The notes: generated by a model not told the origin, from the letters alone. Shown: positions 23,202 through 33,872, numbered from the stretch's first letter. The stretch: 64,000 nucleotides of DNA from an uncultured Selenomonas sp. (GCA_947167105.1 CAMVGU010000014.1:20539-84538); one strand, 5' to 3'. Numbers and translations: made by a program.

Positions 23202-26200
23202 TTACCAGAACGCAATCCTTGCCTCCAGGCCCACGATGGTCTCGCTGCCCCTGGTCTCCACTGTCATGCCGAAGCGGTCATTAAAATCGTAATGCAGTCC
23301 GTAGCCTGTCCTATGCTTCGAGCCGATTTCCTGGGTCAGGGTCACCTGCAGCTTATCGTTCAGGTTCTTGCCCATACGGATACTGTAGTCATCCTCATCA
23401 TCACGCTTTTCGCCTGAAACATAAGTAGAAAATACCGAACCGGCATGGCCGCGCACGATATTGAAGGTATCCAGGAAAATTACCCTCTTCATCACAGCCT
23501 CAATCTCCGACAGCACCGTCATCTGCAGTCCCAGGGAAAGAATATCCCCTGCACTGACACCGCTCCCCGAATTATAATCGCTGCGCAGGGTCAGAATCTG
23601 CAAGATCTCGGTCTGGCTGTGCTCCGGGAAAGAACCCAGGCGCAGGGTGGAAGCCCCCAAGGGGCCGGACAGGTACAGATAGATGCGCGTGCGCCCTACC
23701 ATGGTGTCCGCATAGAAGTTCAGGCTGGGTAGGAAGGAATCCACCTGATTGAAATAGGCCGTGCCCTCATGTATCTTAAAGGGCGTCTTCAGGTAGCTCA
23801 CCGTGCCGCCGTTCTTGACCCGCACCTCCCCATTCATCTTGGGATGCCTGGTGGTGCCGCCGAAATGCACGGCCCCCGACAGGTACATATCATAAAGATA
23901 GGAGCTGTAGAAGTGAACCTTTTTGCCCACATCCACCTGCACATCCATGATAACATTGGGCAGTTCGCCGTCAGATTCCGGCACGGAAGGCACGGACACC
24001 GTGCAGTCATGGAAATTCACCAGCCCCGACAGCTTGGGCAGCCTGCGGCCGTAGATTTCCCCCTCCGCAAGGTGCAGCTCGCCCTCCAGGGGGCCTTTGA
24101 AGAAGCTGCTGCGGATCTCCAGCCCCCTGGCAAAGAAATCAAAACCGTAATCCACCGGCGTCAGGCCCTCCAGCCTGAGCTTCCCGGAGCCGCTGTAGGA
24201 ACCTGCGCCCATTTTACCAGAAAAGTCCCTCACTGTCATTTGAGTTCCATTAAAATCCACCTGGGCCGCCATATCCGTAAAGGGCAGTTCCAGGGCTTTC
24301 AGCTTGACAGAGCCCCCCGCAAGCTGCACCGAGCCATTAAACTGGGGATGGGCCAGGGTGCCCGTCACCAGCACCGAGCCCTGCAGGGGCCCCATGGCCC
24401 AGTCCACCTGCTGCCAGAGAGCCGGCAGCAGGGAGAGATCCGCATCATCCAGGGAAAACTCCAGCCGCATCTGCTCATAATCATTCAGGGCAGCAGGGTC
24501 GGAGATGTGGAGGGCCTTGCTGGGCACAATGCCCTTGGCGCTGGCCCGGTAAAGCTTCTCCCCCACCTGCTTCTGCACCTGCAGCTGCTCCACATCCAGG
24601 AGGCCGTTCCTCAAATGCAGCACTCCTGTCAGATTATCGAAGGTGGAGCCTTCCACACCGCCGTCACGGGCCAGCAAATGCACATCCGCAGAAGGATTGT
24701 CCGTGAAGCCTGCGATATTGGCCTCCAGGTCAGCCTGACCCGTCACATCGACCTCCAGGCCCGCCACCCTGGCAAAAAGCCCCAGGGGCAGTCTCTGGGC
24801 CGAAACCTTGGCGGAAAGGGGGCCGCCCCCATAGAGGGCAGCCGAGCCGGAAGCCGAGAAGGCTCCCTCCCCCTGGGTTCCCTCCAGCTTGTCGAAATGC
24901 AGCACCTTGTCTGCCAGATGTCCCTCCAGGATCATCTGCTCCACGGCATAGCCGGCGACTGTGCCCGCATCTATCCTGCCGTCAAAAATCACCTGGGGAT
25001 TTTCCAGCGTGCCGCTCACCCTGGCATCTGCTTCCAGGGTACCGGCAACCAGCTCATTCTTCAGGTTCAAAAGGGCACAAAGGGAGTTCACATCCGCCTG
25101 CCTGGCACTTACCCTCCCCCACAGGCCATGGGAAACCGTATCCAGGGAAAGTTCCAGATCGTAGCTGCCCTCGCCCTGGTGCAGGCCGAACTTGGAAAAG
25201 CTCAGCTTCTGACCGGCATAATCCACCTGGCCATGCACCTTGGAAAGTTCCACCCCGTTCATGGTGAGAGCGGGCGCATCCAAAATGCCATGAAACAGGG
25301 GAGCGGACAGATTGCCCCGGATACGGCCGCTGAAGGTGCCGTGGCCCTCTACCTCATAGGGCAGCTTGTGCTGTATGCGCTTCATATCTATATCATGGAC
25401 AGCCGTTTCCAGGTCAAGCTCCCCGGACCGGGTAACCTTGCCGTTCACATCCATATCTATCATAGGTGAATAAATATGGAAGTCCTGCAGGCGCACGACG
25501 CCGTTTTCCAGATAATAATCGCCGTCCATGCCCGAAAGCAGCACTCCCATATAGCTGCCCCGGTAGAAATGGATATAGCCCACTGCCTGGGGATTGTCCA
25601 AAGTGCCCGTAATGCGTATGGTATTGTCCACATTTCCCGTAATGGGCTGCTCCGGCGCCACCAGGGCAGCCAGATCCTCCATGCGCACCTTTACCGTGTC
25701 AGCCCGCAGGTTGATGCGCTTCTCACCGGCAAGGCCGATGGTGCCGTCCACATACCAGGTCTGCCTGCCGTCCTTCATCAGGGAGAAGTCGCGTATGGAG
25801 AGGCCGTCCAGGCTGCCCGTGGCCTGAAAGACCACGGAATCGAAGGGCTGCTTCAGTATGCGCCCCCTGGTGGCCGAAAAGTCCAGTTGCACCTGGGGAT
25901 TGGCTGCATCCCCATGTACCTCCCCCTTGAAGTCCGCCAGGCCGGAAGGCTCTGCCTGGGGCACGAAGGGAGCAAAGAGAGAAAGGTCGATATGACCGCC
26001 GTAAATCTTGAAATCCAGCTTGCGGCCGTCGGTTATCGTGCCTTCAAGCCCCAGGTCGCTGTGCCCCGGCATGCGGGCAGACAGATAGTCCACCGTCACA
26101 TTGTCCCCGTCTGTCAGGAAGGATACGGCCAGATGCTCTAAGGGCAGGCCCTTAAAAGAGCCCTGCTCCAGCTTCACGCTGCCGTAGGACTTCAGCCTGG

Positions 26201-27548
26201 CAAGATCCGCGCCCTGGCCGGACACGCCTATATCGCAGCCAACCAGCCCGGAAACCTCCGCCAGCTCCGGCACCCCCGGCAGGGCAGAGGCCAGGTGGGA
26301 AAGATTCAGCCCCTGGGCTTTCAGGTGAGCGGTGAAGGCCAAATTACCCGGCTCAAATTCGCCCTCGCCGCTGACACTGCCCCCCAGGGCCTTAGCCTTG
26401 AGTTCCTGGGCATAGAGATGCCCACCGTCATAGAGCACCCTGGCAGCGGCCTCCCGGAAGGGTACGCCATAGGCTGCGCCGGAGGCCACCTGGGCCTCGC
26501 CTTCCACCCTGGGGGCTGTGGCAGCCCCCGTGATATGGGCCTTGAACTTGGCGGCACCCTGATAGGGCACATCCTTGAGGATAGCAGAAGGGTCGAAGGA
26601 CTCCGACTCCGCCACGAGATCCAGGAAGGGCATGCCTGTATCAAGGCGCACCTTGCCATAAGCCCTGGCTCCCTGTCCTGCCGCCTCCGCCGAGGCATCC
26701 AGCAGAATTTCCTTATCCGTAAAGCGGGCCGTGCCCCCAATCTTTTCCACTTCCGTGCCCAGAGCCTGCAGGCGGCCATCCTCCAGACGGGCGGAGCCGG
26801 TCAGGCTCATCACGCCCCCCTGGTAAACCACCGTGGCCTGGGCCTCAGGCACAAGGCCCCCCTCCGGCTGGATTTCCTCCGGCAGCAATCCTTCCGGCAG
26901 CAGGGGCAGGAACTCTCTGAGCTGTGCCTGCTGCACCTCCACATGCACAAACTGGCGCTCCGAGGTGACTGTGCCCTGGGCCGCCAGAGCAGCCCCACGG
27001 CAATTTCCCCTGCCCTTGAACTCCATGGCGGGCCAGCCGGCGCAATCCAGCTCACCCGTTACATCACTGAGAAGTATTTCCCGGCCCTGGGCTTTCAGGG
27101 TGACTTCCGCATCCTCCGTGCGAATCCTGCCGTAAAAGCCCTTGCCGCTGCTCTCCCCGGCTGCAACATCCTGCACATTCCAGCTTTCGTCCGCCCGCTG
27201 CTCGATCACGGCCCGCAGCCCCTTCACCTCCACCTCGGACACCGCCTCGGCAGGAGCCTGAAGCGCGGCAAGCAGGCGGAAGCTCACCCGCGCCTCATCG
27301 GCGCGGGCGATGCATTCCGCCTGCTTGTCATAAAGGGCTATATTGTGAATGGTAACTTCCCGCAGAGAGGGCACCTCTATCTCACCGATCTGCACCTGCA
27401 CCCCCAGCACCTCACTGGCTGCCTGGGCCGCAGTGTCGCCGGCTCCCTGCATGAAACTTTCCGTCTTTGTGTAATAAGCAGTGCCGCTGCCCGCCAGAAG
27501 CAGGGTGGCAAGCACGCCTGCGGCTATCTTCTTGCCGATCCCCGTCAT
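23202..27548 (-). CDS. tamB: TamB/AsmA-like intermembrane lipid-transport protein
   Basis: 1448 residues. An N-terminal signal anchor (AAGVLATLLLAGSGTAYY) is followed by a very long repetitive beta-taco region (recurrent GxxxxxGxIxxxxxxL patterns) and the conserved C-terminal DUF490 domain, including VRGHAGSVFSTYVSG and terminal IVGLEARIAFW. TamB proteins bridge the envelope and move phospholipids to the outer membrane. No TamA partner is next to it; bamA is the only Omp85 gene in the window, as reported for other Negativicutes. Confidence 0.9.
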   Translation of the reverse strand: MTGIGKKIAAGVLATLLLAGSGTAYYTKTESFMQGAGDTAAQAASEVLGVQVQIGEIEVPSLREVTIHNIALYDKQAECIARADEARVSFRLLAALQAPAEAVSEVEVKGLRAVIEQRADESWNVQDVAAGESSGKGFYGRIRTEDAEVTLKAQGREILLSDVTGELDCAGWPAMEFKGRGNCRGAALAAQGTVTSERQFVHVEVQQAQLREFLPLLPEGLLPEEIQPEGGLVPEAQATVVYQGGVMSLTGSARLEDGRLQALGTEVEKIGGTARFTDKEILLDASAEAAGQGARAYGKVRLDTGMPFLDLVAESESFDPSAILKDVPYQGAAKFKAHITGAATAPRVEGEAQVASGAAYGVPFREAAARVLYDGGHLYAQELKAKALGGSVSGEGEFEPGNLAFTAHLKAQGLNLSHLASALPGVPELAEVSGLVGCDIGVSGQGADLARLKSYGSVKLEQGSFKGLPLEHLAVSFLTDGDNVTVDYLSARMPGHSDLGLEGTITDGRKLDFKIYGGHIDLSLFAPFVPQAEPSGLADFKGEVHGDAANPQVQLDFSATRGRILKQPFDSVVFQATGSLDGLSIRDFSLMKDGRQTWYVDGTIGLAGEKRINLRADTVKVRMEDLAALVAPEQPITGNVDNTIRITGTLDNPQAVGYIHFYRGSYMGVLLSGMDGDYYLENGVVRLQDFHIYSPMIDMDVNGKVTRSGELDLETAVHDIDMKRIQHKLPYEVEGHGTFSGRIRGNLSAPLFHGILDAPALTMNGVELSKVHGQVDYAGQKLSFSKFGLHQGEGSYDLELSLDTVSHGLWGRVSARQADVNSLCALLNLKNELVAGTLEADARVSGTLENPQVIFDGRIDAGTVAGYAVEQMILEGHLADKVLHFDKLEGTQGEGAFSASGSAALYGGGPLSAKVSAQRLPLGLFARVAGLEVDVTGQADLEANIAGFTDNPSADVHLLARDGGVEGSTFDNLTGVLHLRNGLLDVEQLQVQKQVGEKLYRASAKGIVPSKALHISDPAALNDYEQMRLEFSLDDADLSLLPALWQQVDWAMGPLQGSVLVTGTLAHPQFNGSVQLAGGSVKLKALELPFTDMAAQVDFNGTQMTVRDFSGKMGAGSYSGSGKLRLEGLTPVDYGFDFFARGLEIRSSFFKGPLEGELHLAEGEIYGRRLPKLSGLVNFHDCTVSVPSVPESDGELPNVIMDVQVDVGKKVHFYSSYLYDMYLSGAVHFGGTTRHPKMNGEVRVKNGGTVSYLKTPFKIHEGTAYFNQVDSFLPSLNFYADTMVGRTRIYLYLSGPLGASTLRLGSFPEHSQTEILQILTLRSDYNSGSGVSAGDILSLGLQMTVLSEIEAVMKRVIFLDTFNIVRGHAGSVFSTYVSGEKRDDEDDYSIRMGKNLNDKLQVTLTQEIGSKHRTGYGLHYDFNDRFGMTVETRGSETIVGLEARIAFW

Positions 27549-27586
27549 AGTTCCTTCCTCTTTTTTTGCAATCCCCGGTATTCCCC

Positions 27587-29239
27587 TCAGCCTGCCATTT
27601 CGGTTTCTACAGACTCAGGCGTATCGGTCTGCTGTTTCGTCACAGGCTTCTGCGCCTCTGCATCTGCCTGGGGAGTTTCCTTGGCCTCGCTTGCAGCCTG
27701 CTCAATCTTTTCAGCCTCAGCCTGCAATCTTGCCCCTCTGTCCTTCTTATTCAGCTTATAGGATTCCTTGGCGGCTTTCTCCCGCTCATGGCGCTCCAGG
27801 CGGCCTTCCTTCAGCTCATCCTTGGACACCGGCTTCGGTGTCTCAAAGAGTGCCTCCTCGTGGACACGGCCGTATTCCCGCGCCTTGCCGGCTCGCTCTC
27901 CGGCCATTGTAGCTTCTGCGTAGAGTCCGGCATCCAGATCCACGGGAATGCCCATGGCCTTATCCAGATCAGCCTTGCTGGTATTGTAGTTGTAGAGGGC
28001 CGTGTAGTAGTTCGTCCGCGCCTCGGTCAGCTTTTCCTCTGCATCCATGACCTGGATGTTGGTGCCCACACCTGCATTGTAGCTGACACGGGCGATCTTG
28101 TAGTCCTCCTCCGCGCGCTCCACTGCCACAGCCGTTGTCTGGATGTTCTTCTCCGCCGAGCGCAGATTCAGGAAGGCCGTCCTCACCTGCAGCTGGATGC
28201 GCTCGTCCGTCTGCTTGGAGACCTCCTGGGCCTTGAGCAGGCTGGCATTGGCCGCATGAACGGCTGCACTGGTGGCGCCGTTATCGAAGATATTCCAGTC
28301 GGCCGTCAGCCCTGCCGACCACGTATCACTGGAGGTATGGTCATCACCAAAAGCTTTCTCGCCGGCAATTGTCTTGGTTGCCGTGGCTCTCACCGTGGGC
28401 AGGTAGCCAGCCTTGGCGCTCTTCACCCCGGCCTCAGCCTGCTTCACCGCATAATAGGCCGCCAGCCCGTCGGCGCGGTTGGCCAGGCCATAGGCCGTGC
28501 ACTTGTCCAGATCCAAATCATACTTCTGGTAGGCCAGCTCATCCTTGATTTCCAGAACCGTATCCGTGGGCAGGCCGATGACATTATTGAGGGTAGCCAC
28601 AGCAACATCATAGTTATTCTGGGCATTCACCAGGCTCTGCTTGGCTTCGGCCAGCTGCACCTCGGAAGCCAGCACATCGGACTTGGCCACCGTACCCACG
28701 CGGTACTGGGCATTGACCTGATCCAAATGGGCCTGCAGGGTGTCCACATTGTCCTGATAGACCTTGATTAAGTTCCGTGCCTGCAGGATATTGTAATAAT
28801 CCGTGGTAGCAGTCTGCACGATGGTCTGCTTCGTGTTCTCCAGGGTAAGATCCGCCGCACTGAGGGCATACCTGGCCGACTCCCTGGAAGCATTCAGGGT
28901 CTGGTTGAAGATGGGAAAGCCCACGGTGCCCGTATTCGTGAAATTCTTCCTATAATCCGGATCGGAGGCGCCGTCATAGGCCTTGCCGCCGATACGGGCA
29001 GCCACAGTATTCCAGGTCAGGGTCGGCCCCATCTGGCGGCGTGCCTGGGACAAGGCCCAGCGGGCATTATCCACATCGGCGAAAGCCTGCTTGATGGTGC
29101 GGTTGTTCTCCAGGGCCATGCGCACGGAATCCTTCAGATCCAGCTGCACCGTATCCGCAGCCGAAGCAGTCCCCACAGACATAGCCAGCATGGCGCCCAG
29201 CACTGCAGCCGTCACTTTTTTATGATTGAACTTTTTCAA
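27587..29239 (-). CDS. tolC: TolC-like outer-membrane efflux protein
   Basis: 550 residues from a TTG start at 29239 preceded by GGGGGAGG. A signal peptide (VTAAVLGAMLAMSVGTASA) is followed by two OEP repeats, for example LDLKDSVRMALENNRTIKQA and VQLAEAKQSLVNAQNNYDVA. It forms the exit duct for tripartite efflux or type I secretion. Beyond the usual end there is a charged tail of about 110 residues rich in Lys/Glu/Ala (from about 440). It lies between tamB and mlaD, the standard Negativicutes order. Confidence 0.9.
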   Translation of the reverse strand: MKKFNHKKVTAAVLGAMLAMSVGTASAADTVQLDLKDSVRMALENNRTIKQAFADVDNARWALSQARRQMGPTLTWNTVAARIGGKAYDGASDPDYRKNFTNTGTVGFPIFNQTLNASRESARYALSAADLTLENTKQTIVQTATTDYYNILQARNLIKVYQDNVDTLQAHLDQVNAQYRVGTVAKSDVLASEVQLAEAKQSLVNAQNNYDVAVATLNNVIGLPTDTVLEIKDELAYQKYDLDLDKCTAYGLANRADGLAAYYAVKQAEAGVKSAKAGYLPTVRATATKTIAGEKAFGDDHTSSDTWSAGLTADWNIFDNGATSAAVHAANASLLKAQEVSKQTDERIQLQVRTAFLNLRSAEKNIQTTAVAVERAEEDYKIARVSYNAGVGTNIQVMDAEEKLTEARTNYYTALYNYNTSKADLDKAMGIPVDLDAGLYAEATMAGERAGKAREYGRVHEEALFETPKPVSKDELKEGRLERHEREKAAKESYKLNKKDRGARLQAEAEKIEQAASEAKETPQADAEAQKPVTKQQTDTPESVETEMAG

Positions 29240-29327
29240 GATAATTCCTCCCCCAGATATTGCCTGCTGCAACACTGCAGCCCCTCACATTCTATCACAA
29301 ATCCCTTCCCATGGGTAATATTATTCC

Positions 29328-30620
29328 TTAAAAACTATGCCTGAGCCCCACATAGGCCCGGCGGCGGCTCCCATCATTCACATGATCCCATTGTCCCACC
29401 ACCGAGGTACCCTGGCCGGTAATATCATAGGCCGCTTCCAGCCTGAGCTGGGCGTCATTGGGGTCATAGCCCTCCACGGAAATCTGGAAACGCTTGCCGG
29501 CATGCAGGTCAAGACCTGCCCCTATCTTCCCGTTCACCAGGCCCCCCCTGAGGTCTACCGTTCCCCCGCCAAGGTGCTTTCCCACCTGCACATTGCCGTG
29601 GTTGCCCTCGCCTATATCATCTACGCCCAGGCGGAAGTATGTGCCCTGCTTCTGGCCCACATCCACGTTGAAATCAGTCTTCCACTCACGGGCGCCGCCG
29701 CTGTACAGCACATCAACCTGGGGTTTCACCTCCAGCTCGCCTACCTTGCCCAGCATGCGGTCAGCCTTGTCCGTCAAGGCCCTGGCATTGGCAATGGTCT
29801 GCTTCAGATCCTCCTGGGTCTTGGGGTCACCTGCCACATTTTCCAGCCCCTCCGTGATATGCACGATGCGCTGGGAGGCATCCGCCATATTATTGAGGGT
29901 CTTCCGCAGGTTCTCCGCCGTCTGGGGGTCAGCGCCCACGGTGGCGAGATTTGCCATCATCGCCTCCACGCTCCCCATGGTGCGCTCCATGCCCGCCGTC
30001 GCGTGATTGAGCTGGTTCAGGATGGAAATCACCTGCCCCTCGTTATTCACGGTCAGGGCCTCCAGGGTGGCCATCATGCGATCCAGATGCTCCGTGGTAC
30101 TCTCCATATTCACCAGCACCTGCACCAGGGAGGTCTGCAGATCCTTATTCCCCAGAATCTGGTTGACACTGCCCAGGGCGTCCTGCACCTGATCCATCAC
30201 CTTGTCCATGCTGGTGAGCAGGCTGTCCATGCCGGTCTCGTCCTCACCGATCAGATAGTCCCCGTCCTCCACCCAGCCGTTCCCGGCATCTGTGGGCATG
30301 ATATTGATGAACTTCTCACCCATCACCCCGGCAGAGCTGATAGTCACCCTGGAGCCGCGGGGTATCTTCACATCCTTGTCGATATCCATGGTGACGGTGA
30401 CGCCGCCGCCATCATTTGCTATATCCGCCACATGCCCCACAGGCACCCCTGAGAGCCGTACCTGGGACTGGGGCACAATGCCCACCACCTGCCTGAAACC
30501 GGCGTACAGGGTATAACCTGAGCTGCCCCCCAGCCTGAAGCCGGACAGCATGATGACCACGGCTGCAAGCAGCCCCAGCCCCGCCAGGGTAAAGGCCCCG
30601 ACCCTTGCCTCTGTGCTCAT
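29328..30620 (-). CDS. mlaD: MlaD-like MCE protein with C-terminal barrel-like domain
   Basis: 430 residues: an N-terminal membrane helix (VGAFTLAGLGLLAAVVIML), one MCE domain (about 40-115, with VRLSGVPVGHVADI and GEKFINIMPT), a long helical stretch (about 130-290) and about 130 residues of alternating beta-strand character ending RRAYVGLRHSF. E. coli MlaD is about 183 residues and lacks the last two parts. In Veillonella a long MlaD of this design was reported to span the envelope and end in an outer-membrane barrel, replacing MlaA/MlaC. Forms the lipid conduit with MlaE/MlaF. Confidence 0.9.
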   Translation of the reverse strand: MSTEARVGAFTLAGLGLLAAVVIMLSGFRLGGSSGYTLYAGFRQVVGIVPQSQVRLSGVPVGHVADIANDGGGVTVTMDIDKDVKIPRGSRVTISSAGVMGEKFINIMPTDAGNGWVEDGDYLIGEDETGMDSLLTSMDKVMDQVQDALGSVNQILGNKDLQTSLVQVLVNMESTTEHLDRMMATLEALTVNNEGQVISILNQLNHATAGMERTMGSVEAMMANLATVGADPQTAENLRKTLNNMADASQRIVHITEGLENVAGDPKTQEDLKQTIANARALTDKADRMLGKVGELEVKPQVDVLYSGGAREWKTDFNVDVGQKQGTYFRLGVDDIGEGNHGNVQVGKHLGGGTVDLRGGLVNGKIGAGLDLHAGKRFQISVEGYDPNDAQLRLEAAYDITGQGTSVVGQWDHVNDGSRRRAYVGLRHSF

Positions 30621-30632
30621 TCATTCACTTCC

Positions 30633-31367
30633 TTACTTCACGGTGCGCAGCGTATGGAAGAACGCCTGCACCCGCTCATCCCTGAGCTGCTTGAAATTCT
30701 CTGTCGTATCCACCGCAATCAGCTCACCCTCGTAAATCATGGCTATGCGGTCCGCAATGCGGCAGGCACTGGCCATATCATGGGTGACCACCACCGAGGT
30801 GACGCCCAGCCGCTGCCGGGTGGAAACAATCAGCTCATCAATGCGTTCCGTCATAATGGGGTCCAGCCCGGAGCTGGGCTCATCGTAAAATATAATGGAA
30901 GGCTCTATGGCAATGGCCCTGGCCAGCCCCACACGTTTCTTCATGCCGCCGGAAAGCTCATTGGGCATCATTTGCTCCACGCCCTCCAAGCCCACCAGGG
31001 CCAGCTTTTCCCGCACAATCCGGGCAATCTCCGCCTCGCTCTTGTTCGTATGCTCCCGGAGGCCGAAGGCCACATTATCCCCCACGCTCATGGAATCGAA
31101 GAGGGCCGAATACTGGAAGACCATGCCCATATGCAGGCGCAGCTCGTCAAGCTGGGCCTCATCCATCCGGGCCATATCCCTGCCCCGCACCAGGATTTCC
31201 CCCGAGGTGGGGCGTATCAGGCCGATAAGCAGGCGCAGCAGCGTGCTCTTGCCGGAGCCGGAGCCGCCGATAATCGCCAGGGTCTCCCCCTCGTTAATGC
31301 CCAGGTTTATATGCTTCAAAGCCTCTTTATTCTCAAAAGACTTGCAAACATCCACTAATTGTATCAT
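30633..31367 (-). CDS. mlaF: MlaF-type ABC ATPase
   Basis: 244-residue ATPase with Walker A (GGSGSGKST), ABC signature (LSGGMKKR) and Walker B (IIFYDEPSSGLD). It energises phospholipid transport between membranes through MlaE and MlaD. The genes on both sides (10 to 12 nt gaps) confirm the assignment. Confidence 0.93.
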   Translation of the reverse strand: MIQLVDVCKSFENKEALKHINLGINEGETLAIIGGSGSGKSTLLRLLIGLIRPTSGEILVRGRDMARMDEAQLDELRLHMGMVFQYSALFDSMSVGDNVAFGLREHTNKSEAEIARIVREKLALVGLEGVEQMMPNELSGGMKKRVGLARAIAIEPSIIFYDEPSSGLDPIMTERIDELIVSTRQRLGVTSVVVTHDMASACRIADRIAMIYEGELIAVDTTENFKQLRDERVQAFFHTLRTVK

Positions 31368-31377
31368 AATGCCTTAC

Positions 31378-32148
31378 TCAAAACAAAATAAAGGTCAGCA
31401 CCGCATTCAGGATAAAGATCACGATGATGGAAGTGACCACCGTTTTCGTGGTGGCCTTGCCCACCCCCTCGGCCCCGGCGGGACAGGTCAGCCCGTAGTG
31501 GCAGCCCAGCACCGCAATGGCATTGCCGAAGAAGATGGCCTTAATCATGCCCCCCGTCAGGTCAAAGACCTCGGTGAACATATGCAGGCCGTTCATAAAG
31601 GTATAGGAGGAAATCCCGGAGTAATAAACTGCCGTGGCCCAGCCTCCTGCCACGCCCACTACATCACCGAAAACGGTCAGCACCGGCACCACCAGCATGC
31701 AGGCCAGCATGCGGGGCACAATCAAATAGCTCTCTGGGCTTACCGCCATGACCCGCAGGGCATCAATCTGCTCCGTCACCTTCATGGTCGCAATCTCAGC
31801 AGTGATGGCCGCCCCCACCCGGCCCGCGCAGACCACTCCCACCAGCACCGGGCCCAGTTCACGGCCGATGGCAATGGCCACCACACCGCCGATTGTGCCC
31901 TGGGCGCCGAACTCGATAAACTTCGCGGCAGTCTGCAAGGTTATGACCACCCCCGTGAAAAGGAGGGTCAGCATCACGATGTTCAGGGAATCCACTCCCA
32001 GATGGGACATCTGATGAATGATGGAGCGCCAGCGCAGGCCGCCCCTTAACTGGCGGAAAATGCTGGCATACAGGAGCACGACGCCACCCAGGCTCTCCAG
32101 CCTGCGCAGAACGTATGAACCCAATGCCTCCAAAAATCTCAGCAGCAT
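31378..32148 (-). CDS. mlaE: MlaE-type ABC permease
   Basis: 256-residue MlaE permease with conserved GVVITLQTAAKFIEFGAQGT, GRVGAAITAEIATMKVTEQI and DALRVMAVSPESYLIVPR segments. It is the inner-membrane part of the phospholipid transport complex. First gene of the mlaE-mlaF-mlaD-tolC-tamB run. The 147 nt upstream contain no convincing promoter that I can define. Confidence 0.93.
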   Translation of the reverse strand: MLLRFLEALGSYVLRRLESLGGVVLLYASIFRQLRGGLRWRSIIHQMSHLGVDSLNIVMLTLLFTGVVITLQTAAKFIEFGAQGTIGGVVAIAIGRELGPVLVGVVCAGRVGAAITAEIATMKVTEQIDALRVMAVSPESYLIVPRMLACMLVVPVLTVFGDVVGVAGGWATAVYYSGISSYTFMNGLHMFTEVFDLTGGMIKAIFFGNAIAVLGCHYGLTCPAGAEGVGKATTKTVVTSIIVIFILNAVLTFILF

Positions 32149-32295
32149 TTCCCGCCCCTTTCAGAAACTTTCCAGATATAGCTATTCTACCCTAAGATTT
32201 TAGCAAGTTCCGGCAGAATAGTAAAGTGTTATGTACTATTTTTTCACTAAAATATGCAAGTTTTGCGAAAATCCGCCAGCATTAAGGCATGCTGA

Positions 32296-33015
32296 TTAAA
32301 GCACCTTGGATAAGAAAATCCTGGTGCGCTCCTCCTGGGGATGCTCAAACACTTCCCTGGGCACCCCCTCCTCGATGATGCGTCCATCATCCACAAACAG
32401 CAAGCGGTCACCCACCTCCCGGGCAAAGCCCATCTCGTGGGTAACAATCACCATGGTCATGCCCTCCTCTGCCAGGGAGCGCATAACGTCCAGCACCTCC
32501 CCCACCATCTCCGGGTCGAGGGCCGAGGTAGGCTCATCGAAAAGCATGACCTTCGGGTGCATGGCCAGCGCCCTGGCAATGGCGACACGCTGCTGCTGGC
32601 CGCCGGAAAGCTGCTCCGGGTAAACATCCGCCTTATCCGCAAGCCCCACCCGGGCCAGAAGCTCCTTAGCCGTCCTCTCCGCCTCATCCCTTGACACATG
32701 GCGCACCTTCTGGGGGGCCAGCATGATATTCTGCAGCACGGTCATATGGGGGAACAGATTGAAGCGCTGGAAGACCATGCCCACTTCCTCACGCACCTTG
32801 TTGATATTCGCCTCTCCGTCCAGCAGGATGCCATCCACTGTGACAGTGCCTGCAGTGGGCTCCTCCAGATAGTTCATGCAGCGCAAAAGCGTGCTCTTGC
32901 CGGAGCCGGAAGGCCCGATAATGACCACCACTTCCCGCTCCTCTATGCTGAGATCCACCCCTTTCAGCACAACATTCTCGCCGAAAGATTTTTTCAGTCC
33001 CTTAATGTCTATCAT
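32296..33015 (-). CDS. Polar amino acid ABC transporter ATPase
   Basis: 239 residues from ATG 33015, overlapping the permease stop by 14 nt. Walker A (GPSGSGKST), signature (LSGGQQQR) and Walker B ([12 protein letters not shown]) are intact and it resembles GlnQ/ArtP ATPases. It drives uptake with the permease and binding protein encoded just upstream. The exact amino acid cannot be told. Confidence 0.92.
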   Translation of the reverse strand: MIDIKGLKKSFGENVVLKGVDLSIEEREVVVIIGPSGSGKSTLLRCMNYLEEPTAGTVTVDGILLDGEANINKVREEVGMVFQRFNLFPHMTVLQNIMLAPQKVRHVSRDEAERTAKELLARVGLADKADVYPEQLSGGQQQRVAIARALAMHPKVMLFDEPTSALDPEMVGEVLDVMRSLAEEGMTMVIVTHEMGFAREVGDRLLFVDDGRIIEEGVPREVFEHPQEERTRIFLSKVL

Positions 33016-33667
33016 CAGTCTTGAACCTCTTCTCCAGATAAGCCACAAAGCGCGAAATCGTCAGGGTCATCACCAGATAGATAAGCGCAACAGACAGCCA
33101 GATCTCCAGGGAACTGTACGTCTTGGCAATAATAAGCTGGCCCCGGCGCGTGAGCTCCTCAAAGCCGATAACCGAGACCAGGGAGGAATCCTTCAGCAGT
33201 GCGATAAACTCATTGCCTAAGGGGGGAATCACCCGCTTGAAAGCCTGGGGCACGATAATGTAGCGCATAGCCTGAGTCCAGGTCATGCCCAGGGAGCGGG
33301 CCGCCTCCATCTGCCCTGCGTTGATGGACTGGATGCCTGCCCGGAAAATTTCTGCCACATAGGCCCCGGAGTTCACGCTGCAGGCACCGATGGCCGCCAC
33401 ATAGGGGTCAATCCGCTGCCCCGTAAGGGCCGGCAGGGCAAAATACACCAGGAAAATCTGCACCAGGAGAGGCGTGCCGCGGATAAAATCCACATACACA
33501 GCCGCCAGGAAGCGAATAGGCTTAAAGGTAGAAATGCGGGCAATGCCCACAAAAAGACCAATCAGGACGCCCAGGGCCACCGACATGGCCGTAATCTTGA
33601 TGGTCACACCCGCCCCCACCAGCAGCAGGGGGAAGGAACTCACCACCAAGTCTAAATTAAACGACAT
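33002..33667 (-). CDS. Polar amino acid ABC transporter permease
   Basis: 221-residue HisM/GlnP-type permease from ATG 33667 (AGGTGA site). Family hallmarks include [19 protein letters not shown] and [20 protein letters not shown], the coupling loop that docks on the ATPase. Five or so membrane helices are predicted. As the only permease gene it probably works as a homodimer. Confidence 0.92.
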   Translation of the reverse strand: MSFNLDLVVSSFPLLLVGAGVTIKITAMSVALGVLIGLFVGIARISTFKPIRFLAAVYVDFIRGTPLLVQIFLVYFALPALTGQRIDPYVAAIGACSVNSGAYVAEIFRAGIQSINAGQMEAARSLGMTWTQAMRYIIVPQAFKRVIPPLGNEFIALLKDSSLVSVIGFEELTRRGQLIIAKTYSSLEIWLSVALIYLVMTLTISRFVAYLEKRFKTDDRH

Positions 33668-33828
33668 AATCTCACCTTGCATTTATAAATATACAGAACA
33701 ACAGGCAACTCCACACCATTATACAGCAATTCCTGCATATTATCCACTAAAAATAACTACCCCATTCAATATCAACTCCCTTATCTCCCTTGCAGATACT
33801 TTGTTAAGGGCAACATGCACCTTAATGC

Positions 33829-33872
33829 AAAAAATCCCAGAAAGCCCAGAGAACAAGGACTTTCGGGATTTT
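33829..33872 (-). terminator. Rho-independent terminator of binding-protein gene
   Basis: On the minus strand AAATCCCGAAAGTCC pairs with the complementary arm ending GGGATTTTTT, 36 nt after the stop of the binding-protein gene. It would limit expression of the permease and ATPase relative to the binding protein if those are read from the same promoter. Confidence 0.72.
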
